Source: Hyperoplus lanceolatus | Lineage: Eukaryota; Chordata; Actinopteri; Uranoscopiformes; Ammodytidae | Reading direction: 5' to 3' | NCBI GenBank assembly: GCA_026929865.2 | Contig: CM049400.1 | Location: 25,448,501-25,512,500, forward strand | Length of the DNA stretch: 64,000 nucleotides | Part shown: positions 13,080-24,560 of the stretch, piece after piece | Numbering within the stretch: position 1 is the stretch's first letter | Layout: the number at the start of each line of letters is the position of its first letter | Notes under the pieces: generated by a model | What the model was told of the DNA's origin: nothing | Databases searched by the model: none | Seen by the model: the letters and a program-made list of their open reading frames with translations, nothing else | Translations under genes and position numbers: made by a program

Positions 13080-13323
13080 CACTTTGGGCCCAATTTGTAA
13101 AATTTTTCTAAGGGGTGTACTCACTTTTGTTGCCAGCAGTTTAGACATTAATGGCTGTGTGTCGAGTTATTTTGAGGGGACAGTAAATTTACACTGTTAT
13201 ACAAGCTGTACACTGACTACTTTACATTGTATCAAAGTGTCATTTCTTCAGTGTTGTCCCATGGAAAGATATAAAGAAAATGTGAAGAAATGTGAGGGGT
13301 GTACTCACTTTTGTGAGATACTG

Positions 13324-13361
13324 TATATATATATATATATATTTATTTATATAGTATGAAA

Positions 13362-13431
<70 letters not shown>
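13324..13431. repeat. (TA)n microsatellite between two TA-targeting transposons
   Basis: The tract is nearly pure AT dinucleotide repeat, with a short ATTTATTTATATAGTATGAAAAAA interruption. It continues the TA tract found at 11,677-11,696 on the far side of the Tc1 element and again at 14,687-14,701. Confidence 0.95.
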
Positions 13432-13436
<5 letters not shown>

Positions 13437-13439
13437 ATA

Positions 13440-14686
13440 GGGGAGAATGGGGTAATCTGAGCCACTTTTTACATTTGCTCCTCTCTAAGCGAGCTAAAAT
13501 GATTTATCATTCAAATTTACACATTTCCCATTAATTCAGGATGTTTCCTAGAAATGGGCATTAGCAGAATTTTTTCAAGACAAAGGGCAATGAAAATATG
13601 ATAGTTTTAAAAAAAGTTGTCATGTGGCTCACTTTACCCCAGCTGTGGGGTAAACTGATCCACTTACTTGTTCCACTCTGAAACTACCATAACAACACAT
13701 ATTGTAACAGTAAGAATCCTGAAAGCTAGCCACACATTCCAGAACTAATGTCGGACTAGTAAAAGAATGATGGGGTTTGGTCAATTAAGCAAAGCAAATT
13801 TTCTAAACACTTGAAAGTAACTCTGAACAAAATCAAATACAACATATTATAATTCAAAAGGTTTTAATAAGATTCAAATGAAAGATAGAACCAGTTAGAT
13901 TAGAACACAGTCTGGGGGTCAGAACACAGGACCCTTAGAGCCAGCTAGTGTCTGGGGGTCAAAGCATAGGAAAATCAGAACCAGCGAGAACAGCCTGGGA
14001 CTCAGAACACAGGAGAAGACCCAACTGGATTATAACATCAGCCTGTCATACTCTACAACTAGGCCTATTCTAAATTCCAGCCCTGAAAGTTACAGGGAAA
14101 GATGAGAAGGTGCTCTTTCCGTGTGGTTGCCCCAGGGCGTCTTCCTGGTGTATTTCCTTGGCATGATGGCTTTTCTACAATTTGCATTAAAATAAAACAT
14201 ATGTTATGTAATATTACATTAAAATATGTTTAAGACTAAAGTTAACTTGTGCCTCATGGTGGGGGAAAGTGAGACAGTAGCTCACTTTCCCCCACAGCAT
14301 TTGGCTCACTTTCCCCCACCACCACAATTTGAGAAAAAACTACCTCTCTTAGCATTTCAGGCTAATATTCAGTTATCAGCATCACATGGTTTCGTATGTT
14401 GGTAGTTCATCAACACTTATGATAGAAGTTTTTCTACGTGAATACATTTGCTTTGGCACAACAGTTGATTAAGTTGACAGCAAGAAAATGTACTTTTACA
14501 TGCAAAATACCTATTTTGGTGAAAAAACATGCTTACCACAGCACCATGAGGTCCTCTCTTTCAGGGCCATGGAGAAATGAGAGGGGCTTGAAAACATATA
14601 TCTCACATGACCACAAATGTTTTCCGTTGCTTAGATACAGAGGGTGGCTCACATTACCCGATGCCTCAGATTCCCCCGTTCTCCCC
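13440..14686 (-). mobile_element. pogo-like (Tc1/mariner) deletion derivative, copy 1
   Basis: Ends are GGGGAGAATGGGGTAATC and, inward from the right, GGGGAGAACGGGGGAATC, each flanked by TA. On the minus strand at about 14,110-14,174 an open start reads MPRKYTRKTPWGNHTER. This resembles the N-terminus of pogo/Tigger-type transposases, but the frame soon stops. Motifs that echo the ends recur inside (GGCTCACTTTACCCC, GTGGGGTAAACTGATCCAC, AGCTCACTTTCCCCC), probably subterminal protein-binding repeats. The copy at 39,069-40,382 is the same element in opposite orientation. Confidence 0.75.
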
Positions 14687-14701
14687 TATATATATATATA
14701 A

Positions 14702-15400
14702 TATTTTTTTAATCTCCATTTAAATCCCGATAGAAGCGACTTTGCTCAGACCAAACAAGAATCAATGTGGAATAGCCTACTCAGCGAGCCTAATTGTGTA
14801 CGGCGAAATAAAGTGGCGGCCTGATGCTGAGCGAGAGGAAACATCTTTCTCCCACTTTGCCTGGGTGCTATCCTGGCAGTTTAGTAGGCTATGTGCGATA
14901 TTCACTCAACTCTTAGCGAATACCCACTTTGTTACCGCCTACCGGTGTCCAGTACAAACACAATTTTGCCTGCAACGTAAAAAAATCAAATCATCTTTTT
15001 TATTACCTTCTTATATTTTGCTCCCTCTAGCCACTGCTTCATGCACCCCATGGACCTATTATTGCCCCCCCTTCATTCGTCCTCAGCCACGCGCTTCCCT
15101 CCAGCTCCCCCCCAACAGCCAATTGCATCACAGGAACAAAGTGACATCACTAATAAACAGCCAATTAGGCTACACAATACAACAATAAAAACATAGGTTG
15201 TTTGATCGATTTAAAAATGTATGGTATGCTTAAATGTGACTTAAAGCTACTACGAGTAAGTCGGCACGTTGGCGACACCTTTGAACAAAAGCGGTAGTAT
15301 TATTACGACGCCAGCTGTCGTGAAGCTGTTTTCTAGCTCGTGCAGGGAGTGCAAGATTCAAATAATCAGGAAGCAATATGGTGCGTGGCGTGTCCGTGTG
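14702..15400. other. intronic sequence, nothing recognised
   Basis: No bounded feature is visible. The 148-codon plus-strand frame at 14,742-15,188 has no recognisable domain. Confidence 0.4.
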
Positions 15401-15406
15401 TTGAAA

Positions 15407-15557
15407 GTGTGAGGGCACCGGACTCTTTTCGGCTCCGTGAGTCTATGGGTGACACAGCATCAACTAATGCCAGTAAGTGCTAAACACACCTGATTGCAAT
15501 GAGTTGATGCATTGTCACCTCTCACGGAGCTGAACGAGTCCCCGTGTCCTCACACAA
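15407..15557. repeat. hairpin-forming inverted repeat
   Basis: Left arm 15,407-15,465 (GTGTGAGGGCACCGGACTC, then GGCTCCGTGAG, GGTGACA, GCATCAACT) pairs with right arm 15,501-15,557 (GAGTTGATGC, TGTCACC, CTCACGGAGC, GAGTCCCCGTGTCCTCACAC) around a loop of about 35 bases. Arms are about 57 bases with a few mismatches. It could be a miniature fold-back element. I see no reason to call it an RNA gene. Confidence 0.7.
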
Positions 15558-16470
15558 AGCGAATGAACGAGAGATGGCAGTTAGTTAGTATGGATCACGA
15601 TGAGGTAATGTGTTTATGTTGTAAATAATGACTATTTCCGATTAATAATGGTCATCTGATGATGCTGGTGAGGCAAAGTAAACTTTGTTTTAGTAGGCTA
15701 CCGCTCATTCATTTAGGAGTAAACACTGCAGTCTAGTTTCGCTGCGTGAAATTGTGTATGCGTTGCTTGGCAACGCCCTCCCGCCCGACTATCACTCTCC
15801 CTTTTAGCTTTTCTTCATTGCATTTTTTTTTTTCTTTTATGGTTCAGCCCCGTTATCAGTCATTATGACGACAAACAACTGTCTCAAACAAGGCTCCCGC
15901 TCCCCCTCCCTCACCTGGAGGGATAGGCTTCTCAATTCACGTTCCTGCGCCACGCTGAAATCTGTGACCAATACGGATATGTGACCATAGAGCATGCACG
16001 CGTGAACCGAAAATCGGACTAGGTGTACGACCAGATCAAATGCAGTAATAAAAACTATTTAAAAACGTCTTTCTTTGCACTGATGGTCTGGTTTGCTGTT
16101 AAAGGTAATTTATGATTATCAGAGGAAACATGAGGCTGTTTAAAAGATATTTAAATGTTACTCGTAGCCGCTTTAACATGGTAACCAGAACAGAATTTGA
16201 ATCATGGGCCTATCTATCTCAAAGCTGAACCTTATAATATTTAGGTGCAGACTAGATTACCCTATAGCCTATGCTACTAAATTAGTAGCCTATGTAAAAT
16301 CAAAAGTAGGCCTAACTAAAGCTGACAAATAATTGTAGAATTGACAAAAAGTCAAATATTTTCCTATAGAAATATAAAGAGGTAGAACAATTCTTACCAT
16401 CCAGCTGTGATGCCAGAACCTAATCGCAAATTTCAGGACCATAGGCTGCGCGACCATCGGGCTGTGGGAA
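15558..16470. other. intronic sequence with a dispersed-repeat fragment
   Basis: About 16,030-16,180 is similar to 4260-4400 (shared CTGATGGTCTGGTTTGCTG and AGAGGAAA stretches). Nothing else is recognised. Confidence 0.4.
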
Positions 16471-16479
16471 CTTAGAGAT

Positions 16480-17080
16480 GACCCATTAAAACAAGCTGCT
16501 CTGTAATGGAACAGTGGTACTTTGAGCTAAATGTTGGTCAGTATGCTAACTTGCTCACAGTGACAATAACATGCTAATGTGTTTAGTAAACAATAATTTG
16601 ACATGTCCTCCATCTTATTGTAGCGTGCTAAAATGCCATTTGCTAATAAGCATCAAACACAAGAGTACAGCTGAGGACGATGCGACTGTCATGAGTTCTG
16701 CAGTGTTTTGGTAATGCTGTCACAGTCAATTCATGAACCAATTGAAATTTTTATATGATGGTGGAGCTAGCTGAAATGTTAATGGCTCACCAATGTTATA
16801 ACAACTCATCCTGAAGGGAACACCAATGTCTGCACCCAATTTTAATGCAATCCATCAAACAGTTGCAGTGACATTTCACTTAAAACTGCAAAAGTCAATC
16901 TCATGGTGGTGCAAGAGAAAAAGTCAGGGGATCACTGAAGTAGCCTAACCAGGCTTCATCCTCTGGGGCACATTAATATCTGTACCAAATTGAATGGGAA
17001 TCTATCCAATAGTTGTTGAGATATTATAGTCTGGACCAAAGTGATGGACCGACTGAAAGACATTGTCATTCATAGTCACA
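16480..17080. repeat. abundant percomorph interspersed repeat, degenerate copy
   Basis: The wording of this segment (GCTAACTTGCTCACAGTGAC, ACAAGAGTACAGCTGAGG, AATCTATCCAATAGTTGTTG, GTCTGGACCAAAGTGATGGA) is that of a repeat I recognise as very common in percomorph fish DNA. It contains two diverged units in tandem, each running from CATCCTSWRGGG to a CAATCCATC/CTATCCAATAG motif (about 16,806-16,880 and 16,958-17,025). I do not know its transposon class. Confidence 0.6.
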
Positions 17081-17084
17081 ACTA

Positions 17085-19320
17085 TAGTCAACTCTGTGCA
17101 GGAACCTGGAAAATGCTTTATCACTGTGGGACAGTAAATTACACTGAAATACAGGCAAAAGACAGACACTGATATGTGCTGCCTTCAACCTGTCATATGA
17201 CTGCTCAGAATTTACAGTGGTGTGGGCGCAATAAAAACATCATAGTCCATTTCCTTGCATGGTGATTTAATGCTGGGTCCTTGTTCAGACAATGCAGCGG
17301 TGTGTTGATTTAACACTGGTAATTCTTTTAGACCAAAGTTTGTTGTAATTCAATTGATCAATATTGTTCTGTGTGATTTTGACGACCCCCATAAGGAGTG
17401 CCCAACATCTTTTCCAACAGATCCAACAAAATGATACAAAAACAAAAAGAACAATGCAGCTTTCAAAGGCAGGTAGCTATTGTAACAGCCAGAAACCTTG
17501 AACAGTAAATGCAACTGGCACTATATTATATTATATTGTGTAAAAAATTGATATTATAATATTAATTCTAAAAATATCTATAAAACATACATTAGATCCA
17601 CTGAAATGATTATTTGGAGGTGTCTGAGGATCTCTGAACTTGATGTAAAAGAAGGGGAACTATATGATCGCAGCTTAATGTCCTCAATCCATCCCAGACT
17701 ACATGGAGACACTTAAAGAAGAGGAAAACATAGACTGAGGTGGTGAAACTGTGCACCTGTACATGAGAAATTAGTTTGAGGTGAAGGAGAAAGATTTTGC
17801 CCCAAGGCACACGCCCTGTTTAGTTTCTGGTTGACCAAATGGCCTACATTAGGTGATATATTTAGCTATTAATAGAAGCTGGGGCAGGCAGGAAACAGCT
17901 GCCATGCGTCAGGGTGACAGGCTGACATCCCTCATCTCAGCAGGACCTCCCTGCCAGGCAGACAGGAGGAATCTCTTTATACCTACGCTCAAATGGGACG
18001 TAGCCTCTTATCAGTCATATTGCATACAGAAACTAATAATCCATGGAGCTTGTGGCCAAGAAGACTCAACAATGAAACAGAGTAAACCCTGGACAGCTTT
18101 ATTCCAAGCCACACTTAGTGCTCTTTTACGCAGATCTGTATTCTGCCTTTACAGCAAACACTGTGGATTTTTTTTCATTGAATTGGGATCATATTGATCA
18201 CGAGGAGATTTATTGTGGTATCCTTGCGTGACGTCGTAAACTGGCAGAACATCCCTCAGCACTGACAAAGATGAGACGGTTCATGAACAGTAAAGTAGGG
18301 CTTTAAGATGACAAATGGGTTGAATCAATATTCATGACGTTGCCATGAAGCTGCTCAGGTGCAGGTATTATGAATGGCCTGTAAACCAAGTTCCAATTAA
18401 TGTGTGAGCGTCAAAGTTTTACCGCTGTCTCTAGAACTGATGACAAGCTATTCCTTATACTACAGCCTTCTGTTTGTCTCTCTGGTACATTAACACCTAT
18501 ATTGATTTAATTGCTCTCACAGGATAGAATACAGCACAACTGTTGTTAACATTATATACTAAATCTGTGCTACACAGCATTTAAGTGCATGCCTTTCAAA
18601 AAAACTAGGGTAACTGTCAATGAAATGGATTTCTCTTAATTCACCCAAGTTCATTTTTTATCGCCAGGAGGATTTAGAAACTGTATATCTGTTGTTTTAA
18701 ACCTTGTCTACAGGGAAATCCTATCATTCTCTAGATGAGGTGTCGGACCAGCAGAGGTTACATCACTCTTTGAATTCCTTACTGTTTTGTTCACACAGCA
18801 GACCCATGATTGCTGTTAGCTATAATCTCCCTGAATCTCTGCTGATCACAGATTATGTCTTGTTGGCTGAGGGGCATTTTAGATAAAGACACAAATGTCA
18901 GGGGGGATGGATACTCACACTCTGGCATTGTAAAAGCTGGCACCGATTCAAGATGGTGTGTTTGCCATGCTGTCCCAATGCGCCCTAGAGGAGAAATGGG
19001 TGAAAAGAGCAATACAATGCTCCCAAAACTACTCACAACAATGGGTGGGACAACTTTTTGGATCTACATTTGTGGCGCAAAGCTGGATTTTGAGGTCAGA
19101 AGGGGGTTAAAGGCAGCTTTGGGTTTGAGAAAAGCTGTATAATGAATGCTAGGTCAGTGTTTACCAGGGTGACTAGTGACAAGGCATCTAAAAATAAAGG
19201 AACAACTGTTTCTCCCTCAACCAGCACTCATTACATGCCAATGCGGAGAGTAGTGTAATGTTTAGACAGGCATGGCGAACATTAAAAATGTTACAGCTCT
19301 GCATGAAAACAGCCTGCGGC
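17085..19320. other. intronic sequence, nothing recognised
   Basis: No exon, RNA gene or bounded repeat could be supported here. Small frames at 17,853-18,197 and 18,855-19,142 show no domain. Confidence 0.4.
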
Positions 19321-19329
19321 CACCTCTTT

Positions 19330-19806
19330 GGGTAACACTTTATAATAACTATCCGTTGCAACTCGTTGATAGATCATTAGTAAACTCTTAATTAATGATT
19401 ATTAATGATTTGTTAAGTGTTTGTTAGCAGTTTGTTAAGGATTTATAACAATGGTAGATAGTTAATAGCTTAATAATTGAATCAGTTCATCTGGGAGGTA
19501 ATCCGAGATTAACTGATCACGTCACGTTCAAGTCCGTGGCATGCACAGTGTGTATTGAGTTTATTTAAAAATATTTGAAAATGGGGCTGCCCTCAGTTGC
19601 CCATGCACTGTGTATAGTCTATAGCCTATTTCAGCCTCGTCCCAGATGAACTGATTCAATTATTAAGCTATTAACTATCTACCATTGTTATAAATCCTTA
19701 ACAAACTGCTAACAAACACTTAACAAATCATTAATAATCATTAATTAAGAGTTTACTAATGATCTATTAACGAGTTACAACGGATAGTTATTATAAAGTG
19801 TTACCC
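19330..19806. mobile_element. palindromic MITE carrying a hAT-derived core
   Basis: The outer arms GGGTAACACTTTATAATAAC (19,330) and its inverse GTTATTATAAAGTGTTACCC (ending 19,806) continue as near-perfect inverted repeats for about 165 bases each. The core, about 19,494-19,640, plus the innermost 40-odd bases of the left arm match the interior of the hAT copies at about 6690-6860 and 25,020-25,205 (for example TCAGTTCATCTGGGAGG and GGGCTGCCCTCAGTTGCCCA). A TTT flanks each end, but no longer target duplication is resolved, so the superfamily is left open. Confidence 0.85.
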
Positions 19807-20269
19807 TTTACAATTTATTACAGTGACTTTTTTCACAATTCAAAATGTGACAGTGTGTCTTATCAGTTCTTTCCTCTGTTGTTTCAACACTATTTTGAGA
19901 TTATGATTAGTTTTCTGACCTTACAGTGAAATCCTGACTTTTAAAATTAAAACTTGTGGGTGCTTGTGACACTGTCTGTGAGGAAACCTTTAGTGGTAGT
20001 AAAAAGGGCTTTCTTTAGTATAGGAAAATGTACCTTTTTATAATAATGTTAAGATCCTTTCCGATTAAGAAGATAGCACAGTGGCTATGTAAACTCAATT
20101 GGAATGCAGGTTAAAAGACTTATTTGGCAATTGTTTTAAAAAAATCTCCTAAATAAATATCGTGATTTGTTGACCCATCAATCAAACACGGCATGCTCCG
20201 GATGACTTTGTTGGTATGATAGAATTGTTACCTGACCATTTGCTTCTGTAATAATTAATGTAGGTGCTA

Positions 20270-20400
20270 GAAAGGCAATCTCAGATGAAAAGATTGATAC
20301 CACTCAAGAATGATTCTCGTGTGTGAAGATATATCCAGCTGCTGGTTATCTTAGCTTAGCATATCAGCCAGAAGCAGGGGGTGTCTAACCCATTTGGCAA
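20270..20400. repeat. fragment of a common fish repeat (GATTGATACCACTC type)
   Basis: The phrases GATGAAAAGATTGATACCAC, CAGCTGCTGGTTATCTTAGC and TTAGCATATCAGCCAGAAGC match the common teleost palindromic repeat also present, split, at 43,053-44,510. Only one part is present. Confidence 0.55.
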
Positions 20401-23400
20401 ACATACGAAAAACAAGGCACAAATGAAAACAACATATTGATAACACAAATGTGGCATTAAGAAATACATACTGCAAGTAAAGAGAACATAATTCAATCAA
20501 GAAAGTAAATTACTAATTAGACAGATTAGTGACAAAAAGAAACACACTAAAAATAGAAAAATACATGCAAACACAGTAAGTCGTCCCACGCAGAGGGACT
20601 CCCGTACTGATTACAAAAAACAACCCTTTGTGAAAGGTGAATGCTAGGTGTTGAGTAAACCACTCGGTTAATATTGGAATCCTCATCCAATTAACTAAAA
20701 TAAACATTGTAAGCTCCTTCTTCCAACATCACTGATGATAGTTTGGGTTTTCTGAATTCTGGAAACTTTTATTTTGTTGTATATCTGTATTTGCATTTTT
20801 GTATTTGTGTGCGCAATGTATTCTGTGGTGATGATATTTTTCTTCAGTTGCTTGTGCGTTCCAAAGTTGCGTTGCACTGTAGCGTGGGTGGAACGATATA
20901 GTAATGACTCATACTAAAGACAGTGAGTGTCTTTTAGGGTATCGACATCAATATGATCGCGACAAAAAGAAAAAGGAAATTAACTCTCTTATTAATGCAT
21001 TGGGTCTTTGCTTCTCTACTGTATTCACACGGCGATCATTTCCTTGGTTCATAGAATTCACAAAATACTAATTTTTGTCATTTATCATTATGTTGGTTGC
21101 TATGAAAATACATTAAGTAGCCTTTTAATTATAGTTTACACTTCATATATCATGGCACATGGTCCTTCCGGATATGATTCTGTCCATTACCACCTTTTAA
21201 TAAGGAACGTTTACAACTAAAACACTGTGTGCCTTTGCCAAAAGAGACATTGTAATTCTAGTTATAGTAGTAATAGTAGACTTACATCTCTGCTACATGG
21301 ATGTCACTTTACTACTGCCATAATTGTTATATTTTTTTATTGTACATAGATACTCTATTGTACTGGCTTCACCTCATTGTTATTTACTTACATCTCAGTA
21401 TGTATATTATTTACTAACAGCTACTTATTCACATAACAGTATATGAATATGTTTCCCCTATCTGTTTCCAACCATTTTATCTGACAGTGTATTTAAATGC
21501 ATAATTTCACTATTATGTTTGAGTTTCTAATTAGATTCCTGTCCATGTGATTTTTCTCTGTACATATTTTATTTATACTGTATAGCTGTATGAGCACAGT
21601 TGGAGAGAGACTGAAATCTAAGAACTTCATTGCCAATTGCTTCACTGAAATCCTTGTGCGTGAAAAAAATGTATATAAACATAACTAAAACTGTGGATTT
21701 GTGTTCAGAATAGCAATTTATACACACAGCCTGACAATCTTGGATTTTTGTGATCTAAAAAAAAATATATAACTTGTTTTAAACAAGTTGTTTATGATAA
21801 TTCCATGGGTCTACAGTGTACATTTTACAAGACTAAAGTGAATCCACTTTGTACTCTGTTTTACATCAAAAAAGTGATTAGGAGGCATTATGTGTGTCTG
21901 CATACTAATGTCCATGACCAGACAAGCCATTTCCATCTGTATGTAAATGCTGAGCATGTAAATAAGCCATGCAGCTCTACAGAAGGAGATAGCTGTTGGG
22001 TTTTTCATTTGAACACCATTTGATCCAGTGATATCATGGCACACGTTACATCTGATATCTTTGACAACATATCAGCTTTCATGATACTACATAGGCAAAT
22101 GATAAGCAGTATTTCCCAATTTTTGGGCTTTCACTCAAGCTGGGTCAGGGTTTGTGGGGCTTTTAGATTAGATAGAAGAGGGGCCGGGCAAAGCAAATGC
22201 TTTCTAACAACAATGAAATCGAGGTGATCTGTTTCACATATCTCCTTATTTCCTAATGCAGTGATGCTGCATTCACTACAAGCAACTTTAATCTTGTCCC
22301 GGAAAATTCCATTAATCTTTGACGTTGCAATACAAAGACGAAGATGAAAATGCTGAGCAGTGTAAAAAAACACTGATGCCAGATTTTATGTCCTCACACT
22401 ACTGTACGTTACCCAGGCCTGACTGCAGAGCATGCAAGTCTATTTCCCTGCTTAATGCAGCACATTCAAAGTGAATTAATGAAAACCCCCCGCGTGGAAT
22501 GAGTGTTATTGGCCCTGCTTCGAAGACGGGTTGTCAAAGAAATCGAATCAAATGGTGGGACAGCCATTTTGTCCTTGCCATATGGATTATTTATCAATCT
22601 GACCATCCGCAGTGACGCATGCCTGCTTTTAGAGTCAGTTCACACACACAGTACCCTCACATCAACCTACCAGCTGGCCATAATCTGTTTTTCGGTTCAG
22701 GGTTGACTGACCGCAGAAACATTTTCGTTTCCTCGTTGTATTATTCAATAAAAAATATGTATGCTGGCATCAAAGTGTACTTTATGGTGCAAGTGAAAGT
22801 CTTTGAAGTTTCTACCTATTAAAGTACATAAATATGATGTAATAAACCTGTAATATATGGCTGCCTATAAAATGTTAATCAATCCTTCATCTCACACCTC
22901 CACAACACCCTTTTAAATCTCTGGCTGCCTGGATAAAAACTGTTCAGTGTGGTGAAAAACAAAGAGAATAAAGGAAATGCAGGGGCTTGCGTATTTTGAA
23001 TTTAGCAGAAGAAGAAAAAAAATCATCTGTTTATTTTTTTTGCCCAGATTCTGTCTTTCACAATGATCTTAATCTACCCTGAAGAAGGGAGGAAGGCTGC
23101 TTGCTCCCGCCCCTCTCGCTCCCACTCCTCCATTTTGCAGTCATTTGTATGGGCAGGAAGGAGCTAGCACAGAACACATTTCAATGCCCAGGTTCCCCTC
23201 ATTAAGTCACCTGTCACTTCAGGACCATTATGGCAGCATCATATTAACATCACCTCTCCTCCCCCATAAAGCACCTGGAGGGTCGCTGTGAGCCTACATG
23301 CTAATGGCAGCCTACAAATCTCACACATCAGCCTGCTTCGCACATCACATCCTTCATAAATGATTGCTGATTTTCATAATGTGCACTATACATACACAAT

Positions 23401-24552
23401 GCCAAATGTTGTAATTTATTCTACTGAAGACAAAAATTACACCCATCGCAGTGCATAATCAAACGCACCAAATGTTCTCGCTGACTGAAAGAAGAATTTA
23501 AAAAAAGGAGTGAAAATCCTCTGCATTGCCTGCCGGGGATATGGTAACTTATCCAACCACATGAGTACAATATCATCAAAAATGCATTGGTTATCTCTTG
23601 CGTACAGATACAGTGTGAAAGGCCCTCCAGATTGTTCGTGTATATTTCAATTACATTTGACATGCAGTGATGGGGTTGGACTTCAAAAGGCTTTGCCCCG
23701 CAACACATTGAACCATGAAGTGAACGCTTTGCATTGTAGGCTTAGATTGCCATGGGGTTCAGGTGTCAAGACTGCCAAGCATGATAATGGTTATACTTCT
23801 AGTGCTTTATGGGCCCTACAGTGACCCCCGTGTCTGTTAACCTTGCCTCCCCTGTCTTATAAATCCTATCTTGAAAGGTTTATAGGGCTCACTTGTCAAT
23901 GCCTTTCCCGTCGTATTTGGTGGGTGGAGCCGTGGCACAGACAAACGACACGGTGATGAATTGACAAATTCCGCATCTGTTGAGTGACTGTGAAGTACAG
24001 CCGCGATTGCTGCTCTGTAGGGCAATGCACATAGTAAATGTCACAACAAATCAGTAATTAGAACAATCATTAGCCTTACCCGGAGGCAGGGACTGAAATA
24101 CTGGGAATTGGTGTGAGTGAGGTAAGCGAGCGAAGGGTGTGTGTGTTTGTGTAGGAAGCTGAGGCCTATTATGTCCATCAAAGGCAATGTCTGTTGTGTC
24201 CGGAGAGAGGAGCGTGTGTGTCTCAATGCCAGTCTAAAAGCGTGTCCTCCCCACTCCTCTCTTCCCTTGTGGGTTGCGCTTGACTTCCACCGTTTTCACA
24301 GCTGCTCTCGGCGGTGCACTCCATTACACCTTAAATAACTTAAAAGATCTGAAGCACCCAAAAAATCCCTGTGCAGCTAATTCACCGTGACTGTGTGGAT
24401 CATCTAGAGAAAACAAGAGCAAGGAAAACATCGCAACATCTGATTCCAGCCCAATAAAGAGCAATGTTATCTGTACGTTTGAATCTATCTTTGCCTTAAA
24501 CGGACAGCATTAAATCTAAAGTCTCAGACTTGTACTGGGAGACATTAGTGCA
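20401..24552. other. intronic sequence; possible conserved non-coding stretch near 23.1-23.4 kb
   Basis: No exon or RNA gene is recognised. The A/T-rich 21,200-21,660 stretch may be an old retroelement tail but has no diagnostic motif. About 23,150-23,400 is free of visible repeats and has the mixed composition of conserved non-coding DNA (CACCTGTCACTTCAGGACC, CATAAATGATTGCTGATTTT). That is a guess that needs alignment. Confidence 0.3.
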
Positions 24553-24560
24553 GTTTCTAG

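Larger units (their letters stand above)
11697..13323. mobile_element. Tc1-like transposon, fold-back form with duplicated 3' ends and dead transposase
   Basis: Both ends read CAGTATCTCACAAAAGTGAG inward and abut TA dinucleotides, as expected for Tc1/mariner. A second copy of AAAAGTGAGTACACCCCT lies inside each arm (about 11,890 and 13,112), giving the IR/DR arrangement of Tc1-like fish elements. The two arms, 11,697-12,268 and 12,750-13,323, are inverted copies of each other about 570 bases long. Each includes the C-terminal part of the transposase with SPxLNPIEHLWG (the last catalytic acidic residue) and HDNDPKHTS (the middle one). The left arm reads on the minus strand, the right on the plus. 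Only the 480-base centre is single copy. It carries, on the minus strand, WSDETKIHLFG (first catalytic Asp) and an RRLSARGQRRTQRL segment. Frames are broken by frameshifts and the N-terminal DNA-binding region and the original 5' end are missing. Confidence 0.92.
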
